From Negadavirga shengliensis (GTDB taxonomy: Bacteria > Bacteroidota > Bacteroidia > Cytophagales > Cyclobacteriaceae), in NCBI RefSeq assembly GCF_042652345.1, contig NZ_JBHSJJ010000002.1:496001-560000 (forward strand): 64,000 nt of DNA, given 5' to 3'. The notes beneath the pieces are model-generated. The model was not told where the DNA came from and did not search any database. It saw only the letters and a program-made list of their open reading frames with translations. Positions 20,229-29,691 of this stretch are shown in pieces; within the stretch, counting starts at the first letter, position 1, and each line of letters starts with the position of its first letter. A program made the translations under genes and the position numbers.

Positions 20229-21571
20229 TGCAGTGGCAGTCTGTACTCCATTTCCAGCAGCCAGCCGTTTAAAGTGCCCTCTGATTCAAAGGAATAGGAG
20301 GTTCCCTCTGACTGAAAGTCCACTTGCGCACGGTCAAAAGCCGGGCTTTGGAAATTTCTTGATGCCTTGATGGAGAACAGTCCCCTCCTGAACAGCGGCA
20401 TTTCAGCATATATACCGGAATTAAAGAATACCCCATGACTCTCCGTGGCAAGTCCGTTTACCTGGGCTTGATAGGGGATTTCTTGCCCGTCTATAAACCT
20501 AGCTCCTCCATAATTTATGATACCTTCTCCCCCGTTTTGCACACTTAGGGGAATATGCGTGGTAATAGAAGCCCCCAAACGGATGCTATTTTTCATCGGC
20601 AATGCCCGATCGTACCTTAAGGTAACCGGAATGGTAGAAGCCGTGAATCTTCTGTGACGGATATCCAAGATGATTTCTTCAGAATTTACAAGCTGATACA
20701 CGTTTCTGCCCCTAAAACCGGCGTATCCCGCCTCGGCCGAGAAGTCCCCAAACCTGTATCCCAAGCCCAACCTGAATGCTGTGCTTAAATTTTGAAAATC
20801 ATCGGTAGGGTCATTTACGGGGTCAATCACCCTCCGCAGGGAGGCAGCTCCCATCACATAGATGCCTTTTGACCAAAGGTCTTCTGTTTCCGGCTTTTCA
20901 GCTTTATCCGACTTTGTTTTCGATTTGGACCAATTGCCGGTGTTGATGCCATAGCCCATAAACATCCCGGTATAGGAATTGCTACCCGATACGGGTAAAC
21001 CCATCCATGGGCCTCTCCCATAAGGTTCGCCGGAAACAAACCCTTGCTGATGTCTTATCCCCAACAGCAGGTAATTTCTGCTCTTGGTATAAAACTTCAC
21101 CCCCGCCTCTGCCCTGGCAACCAAATGAACATCCCTGCGGCTGACAACACCGGAAAAATCTTCCATGGGCTGGTGGAACGTATTTACTGAAATGCCCATA
21201 GAAGGCTGAATATAAAATGCATGGTTTTCCTTTTCCAAATTGTACCGGACCCCCAAGGCATAGTTGCCATAGTTGTTAAAATTATTGTTACCCCGGGTTC
21301 CATTCCTATCTAGGCGAATGGCTGACCGCATCCACTCGGTTTGAATGCTCATCTGCCAATCCTCACTGATTCTTGGAAGAAAATTTAAACCCGCATGCTG
21401 ACCCAATGGGCTCGAAAACTGTATGTCATAATCGACCACCCGTTCCCCCGCCTGGAAGTAGTTCTTATTAAAACCTCCGTAAAGTTCTACATCAAGAAAA
21501 TTTTGGGCCTTGGTAGTGAGCACAATTGAAAAAAAGAACAAAACAATTGATCCCTTGGTATATGTTTTCAT
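20210..21571 (-). CDS. Outer-membrane beta-barrel protein of unknown function
   Basis: The 453-residue protein begins with a Sec signal peptide (cleavage near TTKAQ). It consists of alternating amphipathic strands rich in Gly, Tyr and Phe (ALGVRYNLEKE, FRLGLGYRFGD). A linker rich in Lys and Glu at about 215-232 (SKSKTKSDKAEKPE) divides it into two barrel-like halves. The C-terminus is a typical barrel strand. No family is recognised and there are no operon partners. A possible TATCTTTG -7 box lies 23 bases upstream of the ATG on the minus strand. Confidence 0.65.
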   Translation of the reverse strand: MKTYTKGSIVLFFFSIVLTTKAQNFLDVELYGGFNKNYFQAGERVVDYDIQFSSPLGQHAGLNFLPRISEDWQMSIQTEWMRSAIRLDRNGTRGNNNFNNYGNYALGVRYNLEKENHAFYIQPSMGISVNTFHQPMEDFSGVVSRRDVHLVARAEAGVKFYTKSRNYLLLGIRHQQGFVSGEPYGRGPWMGLPVSGSNSYTGMFMGYGINTGNWSKSKTKSDKAEKPETEDLWSKGIYVMGAASLRRVIDPVNDPTDDFQNLSTAFRLGLGYRFGDFSAEAGYAGFRGRNVYQLVNSEEIILDIRHRRFTASTIPVTLRYDRALPMKNSIRLGASITTHIPLSVQNGGEGIINYGGARFIDGQEIPYQAQVNGLATESHGVFFNSGIYAEMPLFRRGLFSIKASRNFQSPAFDRAQVDFQSEGTSYSFESEGTLNGWLLEMEYRLPLHQFFKR

Positions 21572-21593
21572 GCCAATTAAAATCTGATTTGAT

Positions 21594-21601
21594 CAAAGAT
21601 A
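21594..21601 (-). promoter_or_regulatory. Possible Bacteroidota -7 promoter box
   Basis: The minus strand reads TATCTTTG, an exact TAnnTTTG match, 23 bases before the start of the barrel protein gene. No clear TTG is found at the right distance upstream, so support is partial. Confidence 0.35.
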
Positions 21602-21687
21602 CCAAATAAATCTTTAATTTTAGCTAAATGATTAGTTAGTAAAAGTTAATTTATGGGGAAAATGTCTTGTTTTTAACGTTTGGCCCG

Positions 21688-21751
21688 CCACAAAAAAGGA
21701 AAATCATACTTTTCAAATATGTCAACCCGCCCCTTTTCCAAATATTCCCCG
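21688..21751 (-). pseudogene. Fragment homologous to the class III aminotransferase gene at 30.7-32.1 kb
   Basis: About 64 bases match 30994-31058 inside the aminotransferase gene, including 20 identical consecutive bases, with a one-base deletion in a G run and a one-base gap further on. Translated on the minus strand it gives GNIWKRGGLTYL against GNMLEKGLIDLF of the intact gene before the frame breaks. The flanks do not match. It is a short relic of an aminotransferase copy. The surrounding 21572-21907 stretch holds no other recognisable gene. Confidence 0.65.
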
Positions 21752-21907
21752 CGGCTAAGCAACTGTACGCCTGCCCTCTAGAGTCTATCCTGAATATCAG
21801 GAGGACAGAGGGTGAGCAAAAGCAAGCATCGTTTCTGATATGACACGACACCATGTAAACCTGAGTGATAAACTAAGCCGGGGGGAAATATCAGATTTGT
21901 TTAAAAT

Positions 21908-23410
21908 TTATTTCAGAAGTTTTAGCTTCATAAGATCCTGAGTCATTGCCCTAGGAAGTTGAAATACTTTTCCTTTTTTGGTAGCGATATATAAACTGGA
22001 ACCGGAAGGTTCCCGTCCGTGACCATCCGCCCAAAAAGCGTAAAAGTCGGGATGCGGTTCGACGGATTTTCTGGCATATGAATGGTTTTTCATACTGTTC
22101 GACGTGAGGCTTTTTACTTTTTTCCAACTTTTACCCTCGTCTTTGCTGGTCCACATGGCCATTTCTCCTCCGGTATTATAGGCCTGCGGGCCTGGCTCGG
22201 TAGGTCCAATTACCCGCCATGTACCATTGTCCTCTACATATATTGACCCCATGTCATAATTGTTGTCAGAAGTTGTAATCTCACTGAAAGTCCACTCCGC
22301 ACCGGTCCAGTGGGCCAGATTCCAAGTCCGGGGGTCGTTCGAAGGACCGGCTTCATAGCCTCCGCTTGTGACATATAGAATGACCGGATTGCCGTCTTTA
22401 TCAAAATTCACATCGTTGATATACACGTTTAGCCCCAGGCTGGTATAATCTTTTACCAGGGCCTTATTGTCAATGTCTGCTAAAGGCAAGGCTATACGTT
22501 CTCCTTGTATGGTTTGCCAGGATTTCCCGAAATCATTGGTTTCCAAATAGTACAAATTGGTCCTATAATTGAGACCTGATCCACTTTCCATATTGGGATG
22601 GTAGTTGAACGTTGTGGCTACTTTTCCATCCTTATAAAAACTTGTTTGATAATGCCCCTCTTCTATACTGGCAATATCATTCCATTCTGACCAGTTAATT
22701 CCGTCTTCGCTGGTCATAAAGCTGATGATTCGGCTTTGTTTTTTCCCATACCTTAACTCCTTTTGTTCATAATGGGTAAATAAACCCAAAAAACCAAAAT
22801 TGGGATCATAGTACATTTGTAGATAAGAAAAATTATCCAAAGGGACCTTCTTACCATGTTCTAATTTGGTAGCTTCTATGGGCTTGAATTCGCTTATGTC
22901 ATAAGGCTGTACACTTTTATGAATATAAGAAGGTCTCCAAACCCCGTGTGAGGTAGAGAATATCCAAATGTATCCCTCCTTATCCATGCTCATTACAGGA
23001 TTATCATGTGCATCACCGGTTTCTTTATCCAATACGGCTACAGGTCTGGCCACCTTCTTTGTTTTGTGGTCAAAATAGGATACCACATGAATCAAACTAC
23101 CTTCCTCGTTGGCTCCGCCATAACAGAAAAAGGTTTTGTCCACCTCTTTTGCGTAAACCGAAAAGGGGTAATGATTTGAAGGGTATGTTCCCAGACCCCC
23201 GCTGTATTTATAGACAAACTCATCAGAAGAGGGCTGATTGGAATACCAGATACCCTTGAAGCCGTCCAAGGGTTGATTCAGCAATACAGCCTCAGAAAAT
23301 CGCGCATCAGAATGAACGCTGCGACTGGTTTGTTGTTGGCCTTCTGCAAGTATTGGGAATAGAAAAAGTAGAAGCAAATATATTCTCTGGGTTATATTGA
23401 CGAAGTTCAT
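21908..23410 (-). CDS. BNR-4 repeat propeller protein (putative polysaccharide lyase or glycosidase)
   Basis: This is a 500-residue secreted protein with a signal peptide ending near LAEGQ. It has the hallmarks of the BNR_4 family: FKGIWYSNQ near the start, GLGTYPSNHYPF, KTFFCYGG, the AHDNPVMSMDKEGYIWIFSTSHG block, and RPSYIHKS. The fold is a seven-bladed beta-propeller. Some members are ulvan lyases (PL24/PL25 type) acting on sulfated rhamnose-uronic acid polymers, and others are uncharacterised. It is the last gene of the sigma/FecR/SusCD locus, separated from SusD by a strong hairpin. Lyase activity is a family-based guess. Confidence 0.75.
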   Translation of the reverse strand: MNFVNITQRIYLLLLFLFPILAEGQQQTSRSVHSDARFSEAVLLNQPLDGFKGIWYSNQPSSDEFVYKYSGGLGTYPSNHYPFSVYAKEVDKTFFCYGGANEEGSLIHVVSYFDHKTKKVARPVAVLDKETGDAHDNPVMSMDKEGYIWIFSTSHGVWRPSYIHKSVQPYDISEFKPIEATKLEHGKKVPLDNFSYLQMYYDPNFGFLGLFTHYEQKELRYGKKQSRIISFMTSEDGINWSEWNDIASIEEGHYQTSFYKDGKVATTFNYHPNMESGSGLNYRTNLYYLETNDFGKSWQTIQGERIALPLADIDNKALVKDYTSLGLNVYINDVNFDKDGNPVILYVTSGGYEAGPSNDPRTWNLAHWTGAEWTFSEITTSDNNYDMGSIYVEDNGTWRVIGPTEPGPQAYNTGGEMAMWTSKDEGKSWKKVKSLTSNSMKNHSYARKSVEPHPDFYAFWADGHGREPSGSSLYIATKKGKVFQLPRAMTQDLMKLKLLK

Positions 23411-23446
23411 ATCGATTGATTTTAGTGTGATTGAAGTTTTTAAAAA

Positions 23447-23479
23447 CTTAGGAAGGTTTCATTTCAAAACCTTCCTAAG
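23447..23479 (-). terminator. Rho-independent terminator / attenuator downstream of susD
   Basis: A perfect 13-bp inverted repeat (CTTAGGAAGGTTT and its complement) with a 7-base loop lies 17 bp after the SusD stop. On the minus strand it is followed by TTTTTAAAAAC. It should stop or reduce transcription before the BNR-4 gene. Confidence 0.8.
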
Positions 23480-23496
23480 CGCTGGTTTTTGAAAAG

Positions 23497-24912
23497 TCAG
23501 TTTCGTTTAGCCCACCATACCGGGGTAGTAAAAATGGTCACATCATTTATTTCTGTAGGCGTATTGGGATTGCGGTTTACTTCGGAGATAGGATAGGGAA
23601 TCCGAAGGGGGGTGCCGTTGGGGTTGCTCATTTCAGGAATTCCCGTTCTTCTGAAATCATTGAAAGCCTCCAAAGGTTGGTATAGCCAAAACGCGATATA
23701 TTTTTGACCAATGATGTGTTCCAAGGTTAGTTCCTCGCTACTTTCAGGCATTCCGGGAAGCAGAAGGTATGCTTCTATTTCTTCCTCATTGACTTTATTT
23801 TTTTGCAATGTCGCCCTTATGCCCGCTTGAAAGGCTTCAAAAGCAGCTTCACGGTTTTGAAGCCTAAAATATGCCTCTGCTTCTATGAATTTTAACTCGT
23901 CATATTGTAAAATGGGCTGTGGCGCCCCATTATACAACATCTGGGATCTGGAAGGCTGTGAATATCGGTTATGTGAAGGGTCAGCCAGATTTGCCCCGGT
24001 CGGCGCGCCAACTACCTCGCCATCAACCAAAGAAAACGAGGTATGAGCCCTGGGGTCATTCATTAAATCTCCGGAAAAACTTTCCATCAGGTCGACAAGG
24101 GTTTTTCCGACAGCGAACAGCTCTTGAGAATTTTGAAAGGCCGACCATGGATTGTTATAAACACTGCTTTCTTGCTGATAACGGTTGAACCCGAATCCTT
24201 CTTCGCTTGAATAAAAAGAATTGGGCAACGCCGCCAACGCGGCATTGGCCGAGCCTTCAGGATCAATGTTGCTTAATCTGTTATGGAACCTGGCTTTAAG
24301 GCCATAAGCTGTTTTTCTCCACATTTCCATGTCGCCGCCGAAAATCATATCCGTATTGCCAGGATTACCCACCGATTGTCTTTCAAGGTTTTCAATGGCA
24401 TCATCGAGCAAGGTAAAGAGGTAGCTGTATACCATCTCTTGAGAATCAAATCTGGGCGTTCTGAATTCACTGCCTTTTACTGCTTCGCTCATGGGTATGT
24501 CTCCATATAAGTCAGTCAGATTGCTTAGTACATAGGCATAGAGTATTTGGCCTATCGCCAAATAATCGAAATTGGATTCCTCTTCGGCTTTCCCGATCAT
24601 AAACTCCAAGTCATTTAACCCATAGTAACAACTTGACCAATGGCTTTCACTGACATCCCAAGGGTCTATGGGGTTTATTCGCACATTTGCAGAATGTTCA
24701 ACATAAGTGGAAACCCCAAATATTGTTGTACTGCCGGATACAGTCCTCACCGCATTCATTATTACCTGAGGTAAAAGCAAATTGATGGAAACGTCTTCAG
24801 GAGCATTGGGATTGGCGTCAATCTGATCCATAATATCCTCACTACAACCAATGGCAAAGGCCAGCACAATACTTAAGTATATAATTTTAAATCGTATGGC
24901 TAAATTTTTCAT
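23497..24912 (-). CDS. SusD-like lipoprotein (SusD_2 type)
   Basis: This 471-residue lipoprotein has a lipobox Cys at 23 (AFAIGC). The DANPNAPED motif after the signal, the LSNLTDLYGDIPMSEA segment and the late EAEAYFRLQN helix fit the SusD/RagB superfamily, especially the SusD_2 branch, which pairs with STN-containing SusC proteins. It sits 22 bp after SusC on the same strand and should form the lid of that transporter. The binding specificity is unknown. Confidence 0.88.
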   Translation of the reverse strand: MKNLAIRFKIIYLSIVLAFAIGCSEDIMDQIDANPNAPEDVSINLLLPQVIMNAVRTVSGSTTIFGVSTYVEHSANVRINPIDPWDVSESHWSSCYYGLNDLEFMIGKAEEESNFDYLAIGQILYAYVLSNLTDLYGDIPMSEAVKGSEFRTPRFDSQEMVYSYLFTLLDDAIENLERQSVGNPGNTDMIFGGDMEMWRKTAYGLKARFHNRLSNIDPEGSANAALAALPNSFYSSEEGFGFNRYQQESSVYNNPWSAFQNSQELFAVGKTLVDLMESFSGDLMNDPRAHTSFSLVDGEVVGAPTGANLADPSHNRYSQPSRSQMLYNGAPQPILQYDELKFIEAEAYFRLQNREAAFEAFQAGIRATLQKNKVNEEEIEAYLLLPGMPESSEELTLEHIIGQKYIAFWLYQPLEAFNDFRRTGIPEMSNPNGTPLRIPYPISEVNRNPNTPTEINDVTIFTTPVWWAKRN

Positions 24913-24934
24913 GTCTTCTTAAGGTTTAGGTTAA

Positions 24935-27900
24935 TTAGAAGGAGACTCTCACCCCTCCGCCAAAGCTAAGGATTTGGGGATACACAATATATTCCTCTCC
25001 TTGCGCATTTCCGCCTCCGGTATTCAGTTCCGGATCAAAGTTCGGAAGTGCGGCGTTTAACCAAAGGTTTCTGCCTGATAGGTAAACTGACGCTGACCTG
25101 AGGTTGAATCTCTGTACCCATGTAGCGGGGATGTCGTAAGAAGCCCTTATTTCTCTAAGTCTAACAAAAGAGGCATCATACACATTGGATTCTATAATAG
25201 GGTCTTCATTTATCCGGTAAAAAGTTTCATCCCTGTTGATCACAATATTATTATCCCCTTCCACTACCAATGAACCATCCTCCTGGAAATACCCCATCTT
25301 CCCCGAAAAGATGTAATCCTCGGTTCTTGCCTCGGTTTCCATTAAACTTCCATATAACTTGCCGAGCCGATTGCTACCCGAAGAAATCTTCCCTCCCTGC
25401 CTCCAGTCTATCTGGGCAATAAGCGTGAAACCCTTGTAAGTGAACTGATTGATAAATCCGAATTCAAAATCCGGATTGACACTTCCCAAATTAACCGGCT
25501 GCGTTGACCTCAGAGGCATACCATACCGGGTGTTGATGTTGCCATTGGGAAGAGTTGGTCTTGAATCCACCACCACTTCCCCACTTACAGGATCCCTTGC
25601 ATAACCAATGCCTCTGAGAAAAGGGTACTCCTGACCCGCCTCTGCTACGATATTTGCCCTAAAACCTCCCAGGTTAAGCCTTTCAACCCCATCTGCCAGA
25701 CTTTCCACCTTGTTGGTAAACGTGGTAAAGTTGGTGGTCAGATCCCAGGAGAAATTTGCAGCCCTAATGGGGACCACGTTCAGCACAATCTCATGACCTT
25801 TGACAGACATTTGTCCCGCGTTTCTCAGTTCTGTCCCATAACCAGTGGAAATAGGAACAGGTACATTAAATATCTGGCCGTCGGCAATGGTAGTATAATA
25901 GGTATAATCCAAATTAATCCTCCTGTCAAAGCCTCTTAAATCTATGCCAATTTCCGTCGTTCTGGTATTTTCCGGTTGAAGGTCCGCGCTAATCAAGTTG
26001 TTTGAACGGGTAAATGCATTAAGACCATCAAATGGAAACACAAATCCCCCGCCGGCATTTCCCCTTACAAAAACGGTATTTGCCACGTATATAGGCCCTG
26101 CTTGACCAACTTCCGCTACACTTGCCCGTAATTTACCAAACTCCAATAACCGGGAAGAAGTATTCATTAACTCGGTAAAAGCAAAGCCCAAACCCACTGA
26201 TGGGTAAAAAAATGACCGATTCCCCCTAGGCATATTGGATACCACATCATTTCTTCCTGATGCATTCAAAAACAGCATGTCCCTCCATGACAGGGAAAGG
26301 TTACCGAAGAAACCTGCAACCCTGCTTTGCTGTACAGATTCGGTACTGTTTTGGGAAGAAGTATTGGATATATGATTGAAACCGCCGATCGTGATATCAT
26401 TTCCTACCACCTGCATATTTCGACTGTAAATATCGAAAACTTCATTGCCCAGTAAGAAATCAAATTCAAAATCGTCTCCGAAATCCTTTTTGAAATTCAG
26501 ATTGAAATTCGAATTGAAATTCCGGTTGTAAATCATTTGGTCTGTTATGCTTCCGCCGCTCGGCGGTGAAGTTCTTCTCCCCTGTTGGCCGGAGCCAAGG
26601 GCAAACACAATTTTATTATTGGTTTGGAAGTAATCTATGCCCACCCTATAGTTCACAGTCAACCAATCAAGCGGCTGGTACTGCAGATAGGCATTGCCAA
26701 AAGTTCTGACAGTTGAGCTGTTGTTGCTGTTGTTTTGCACGGACCAGTAAATATTGTCATGTGCGTTTCTAAAATTAATTTGTTCATAGGGATTATCGGG
26801 CTGGGCGATGGGCTTACCTTTCAGGTTGTAGGATACCGGAGCAAAGTAAGCCGCATAAAATAAACTGGAGTTGCCCCCACCGTCTACTACCTGATCCCGA
26901 TCCGATGAAGAGAAGTTCACGGAAGTTCCTATTTTCAAATTATCCGTAATGGAGTAATCTGAAGCAAGTTTAATGTTTAATCTTTCAAAACCTGAATTTT
27001 CAATGATTCCATGCTGGCCGCTGTAACCCACACCAATTTGATAATTTCCTCTTTCAAATGTATTGGCCACATCCACATTAAAGTTCTTCGTTCCCCCGGT
27101 TCTGAAAAAATCCCCGGCATTGTCATATACCGCGGCCTGTTCCTGTTCCCCAAGAAAATTGGTATATACTCCCAGGGTGTCAATCCTGGGCCCAAATGAA
27201 AAAGCACTTTGTTGGTCAAATTGTCCGTTGTTTCCTTGAGCGTAAGTGGTCTGTAGTCTGGGTAATCTTGTAACCTGATCAAAGTTATATCCGGTTTCCA
27301 CAGAGATAATGGGTTGACCTATGGCAGATTTTCCCCTTTTGGTAGTAATCACGATGACACCATTGGATGCCCTTAGCCCATACAGAGCGGCAGCAGTAGG
27401 TCCTTTTAACACGTTTAAAGAAGCTATATCACTTGGATTCAAATCTATAACTCGCCCGGAAATTGGCAAACCATCCACCACATATAAGGGTTGGTTGTTT
27501 CCTGTAATTGACCTACTCCCTCTGATATTAACGGCAGGAGAACTCCCTGGTGCCCCGGTAGTTTGCCGGATGGTTACCCCGGCAATCTTTCCCTGCAACC
27601 CATTTAAAATGTTGGGGTTTCCTACCCTGGAAACTGCCTCGCCCTCAACTTTCTGCACCGAATAACTCAAGGCTTTCTCTTGTCTTTCTATGCCAAATGC
27701 GGTCACCACTACTTCCTCAAGAGATTCTGAATCCTGGACCATTCTAATTGATAAATTGGTTTGTGAGCCTATGGCAATATTTTGGCTGGTGTACCCAATA
27801 AAAGAAACAGTGATCGTTGCCCCCACTTCAACCTCCAATGAAAATAATCCATCTATATCTGTCACCGTTCCGACAGAAGTTCCTCTCACCGAGATGGTGG

Positions 27901-28348
27901 CCCCCGGTAATGGATCCCCTTTTTCATCCATGACTTGACCCGAAATGGTAATAGGATCATCCCTTTGGATGCTTATCTGGCGCCTCTCATCTTTTAAGAC
28001 ATCGATACTGTGATTGTTCTGCCTGATTGAGAAAACGCCCTGTTTGGCCACCTCTATCAAAAATTCTTCTAAAATCCCCTGCTCGAATGGGAAGGACAGG
28101 ATTTTCGTCCGATCGACCTCTTTGCTGTCGTAGGAAAACTTAAATGGAGTTTGTCGCTGGACTTCCTTAAAGAACTGACCTAGGGTGATCTCTTTGCCGG
28201 AAATTTGGACCACAACATCGTCTATGCTTTTATATTGTCCGTTGGCTTTGACCGCGAGCCCAAAGTTGAGAAAGACAAGCTGTACTAAAAACCCAAACAG
28301 GAAGTATCTGGACAACATATAAATTGTCTTAAGTAAGTTATTTTTCAT
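24935..28348 (-). CDS. SusC-type TonB-dependent transporter with N-terminal STN signalling domain
   Basis: This 1137-residue outer-membrane transporter has a signal segment (1-37). An STN domain at about 40-120 (ITLGQFFKEVQRQTPFKFSY) contacts FecR-type anti-sigma factors. It is followed by a carboxypeptidase-regulatory-like domain at 133-215 (GDPLPGATISVRGTSVGTVTD), a plug with PLYVVDGLP and VLKGPTAAALYG, and a large barrel ending in GVRVSF. The ECF sigma and FecR genes lie directly upstream on the same strand. The transporter therefore both imports and senses its ligand and passes the signal across the envelope to switch on its own genes. Confidence 0.95.
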   Translation of the reverse strand: MKNNLLKTIYMLSRYFLFGFLVQLVFLNFGLAVKANGQYKSIDDVVVQISGKEITLGQFFKEVQRQTPFKFSYDSKEVDRTKILSFPFEQGILEEFLIEVAKQGVFSIRQNNHSIDVLKDERRQISIQRDDPITISGQVMDEKGDPLPGATISVRGTSVGTVTDIDGLFSLEVEVGATITVSFIGYTSQNIAIGSQTNLSIRMVQDSESLEEVVVTAFGIERQEKALSYSVQKVEGEAVSRVGNPNILNGLQGKIAGVTIRQTTGAPGSSPAVNIRGSRSITGNNQPLYVVDGLPISGRVIDLNPSDIASLNVLKGPTAAALYGLRASNGVIVITTKRGKSAIGQPIISVETGYNFDQVTRLPRLQTTYAQGNNGQFDQQSAFSFGPRIDTLGVYTNFLGEQEQAAVYDNAGDFFRTGGTKNFNVDVANTFERGNYQIGVGYSGQHGIIENSGFERLNIKLASDYSITDNLKIGTSVNFSSSDRDQVVDGGGNSSLFYAAYFAPVSYNLKGKPIAQPDNPYEQINFRNAHDNIYWSVQNNSNNSSTVRTFGNAYLQYQPLDWLTVNYRVGIDYFQTNNKIVFALGSGQQGRRTSPPSGGSITDQMIYNRNFNSNFNLNFKKDFGDDFEFDFLLGNEVFDIYSRNMQVVGNDITIGGFNHISNTSSQNSTESVQQSRVAGFFGNLSLSWRDMLFLNASGRNDVVSNMPRGNRSFFYPSVGLGFAFTELMNTSSRLLEFGKLRASVAEVGQAGPIYVANTVFVRGNAGGGFVFPFDGLNAFTRSNNLISADLQPENTRTTEIGIDLRGFDRRINLDYTYYTTIADGQIFNVPVPISTGYGTELRNAGQMSVKGHEIVLNVVPIRAANFSWDLTTNFTTFTNKVESLADGVERLNLGGFRANIVAEAGQEYPFLRGIGYARDPVSGEVVVDSRPTLPNGNINTRYGMPLRSTQPVNLGSVNPDFEFGFINQFTYKGFTLIAQIDWRQGGKISSGSNRLGKLYGSLMETEARTEDYIFSGKMGYFQEDGSLVVEGDNNIVINRDETFYRINEDPIIESNVYDASFVRLREIRASYDIPATWVQRFNLRSASVYLSGRNLWLNAALPNFDPELNTGGGNAQGEEYIVYPQILSFGGGVRVSF

Positions 28349-28442
28349 AATTTTGAATGTTTATTGAAAGAATATTTCAGTAAGCCTGATCCATTGGTGC
28401 AATCATTCCCCAATGGCCTACACCTTCGGATCAGAAGTTCTT

Positions 28443-28466
28443 GCTGACCGGAAAAATCCGGTCAGC
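28443..28466. terminator. Hairpin between fecR and susC
   Basis: GCTGACCGG and CCGGTCAGC form a perfect 9-bp stem with a 6-base loop, 34 bp after the FecR stop. On the minus strand no T-tract follows, so it may attenuate or protect RNA rather than terminate fully. Further inverted repeats (CCATTGG/CCAATGG at 28391-28416) lie next to it. Confidence 0.5.
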
Positions 28467-28499
28467 ATTTTTAGGGTCCGTTATTGTTAATCATGCTTT

Positions 28500-29537
28500 T
28501 TAAAATTTAAATTCTACATTTTTCCCATTGATTGAATAATTAAATTTTTGGATATAGGACAGACTTTCCAAAACACTTTCCAATGTCTGATGCTGAAATT
28601 CACCCGAAAAATTCCAGTCAATCCTATCACCGTTTATAACCCGGATGGAGATCCCATACCACTCCTCAAGTTCCTTCACTACCCGTCTCAAACTGGCATC
28701 CTTAAAGAGAAGCGTGCCATTTTTCCAGGCGGTAACATTTTTAATATTAAAATCTCCTATATATTCTCTTTGACTTTTGGTATCAAATTTCAATTCTTTG
28801 CCAGGATCTAAATAAAATTCCTTATTCTTTAAGGGGGGTAAAACCTTCACCTTGCCTGATACCAGCGAGATGTTAACCTGTTCCTCGGTTTTTGTGGAGA
28901 TATTAAATGACGTGCCCAAGGCAATGGTAGACAATCCTCTGGCCTCTACAACAAACGGACGAAGCGTGTCCTCTGCTATTTCAAAAAATGCCTCTCCTTC
29001 CAGGTAAATCCGCCTTTCGACGTGATCAAACCGCTCTGGAAATTTTATATGGCTGACTGAATTCACCCATATGTGGGTGCCGTCCGGCAAAGTCAGGTGG
29101 AGCTTTTCGCCGGCCTTCGTGCTTTTATGGATAACAACAGCAGGGCCATCTTCCAACGTATTTTGTTCCGAGCCCTTTCCTGGACCAATCATCCAGGCTA
29201 TACAAAAGCCGAATAACAGAATTGCCGCAACTCTGTTAAATTGACTCAGGTTCTGCCAAAATCTCCTTTCAGATTTAAAAGTCCTTTTTTCAACTTGTTT
29301 ATATGGTGCCGGTTGGGCTTTCAAAAGAGAATTCAGAATCTCCTCCTTCATTCCTTCCTCAGCTTTGATGTCTTTTAATTGAAGACGTACCAAAAACTCC
29401 CTCGCCAACTTTAAATTCTCCAGTTGATCTGGATTTGCCTTTATCCATTTGTCCCAATAGTCATCCAGTTGTTTATTTGGATTTTTGACCCATTGGACAA
29501 ATTCCGGATTCGCCAAAAAATCTTGTTTTGAAAGCAT
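28500..29537 (-). CDS. FecR-family anti-sigma factor
   Basis: This is a membrane-spanning regulator that holds the neighbouring ECF sigma factor and releases it when the STN domain of the SusC transporter signals. Of its 345 residues, the N-terminal ~95 are cytosolic and helical, and a transmembrane helix lies at 101-118. The FecR domain in the periplasm shows LHLTLPDGTHIWVNSVSHIKFP and the ARGLSTIALGTSFNI block. The last ~75 residues are the DUF4974-like domain common in Bacteroidota FecR. It follows the sigma gene by 154-bp spacing and precedes the STN-SusC gene. Confidence 0.93.
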   Translation of the reverse strand: MLSKQDFLANPEFVQWVKNPNKQLDDYWDKWIKANPDQLENLKLAREFLVRLQLKDIKAEEGMKEEILNSLLKAQPAPYKQVEKRTFKSERRFWQNLSQFNRVAAILLFGFCIAWMIGPGKGSEQNTLEDGPAVVIHKSTKAGEKLHLTLPDGTHIWVNSVSHIKFPERFDHVERRIYLEGEAFFEIAEDTLRPFVVEARGLSTIALGTSFNISTKTEEQVNISLVSGKVKVLPPLKNKEFYLDPGKELKFDTKSQREYIGDFNIKNVTAWKNGTLLFKDASLRRVVKELEEWYGISIRVINGDRIDWNFSGEFQHQTLESVLESLSYIQKFNYSINGKNVEFKF

Positions 29538-29691
29538 CTGAGTTTGTTAAATTTGCGATAAATGCAAGAGCTAGCCAAAACAACACCTTCAAAAACTGTC
29601 TTTTTTATTCATTTCTTGTAATAAGTTGATATTCAGAGCATTTATTTTCCCGGAATTGTCAAGATCTGTTCTGCAAAAAATTGGACCAACC

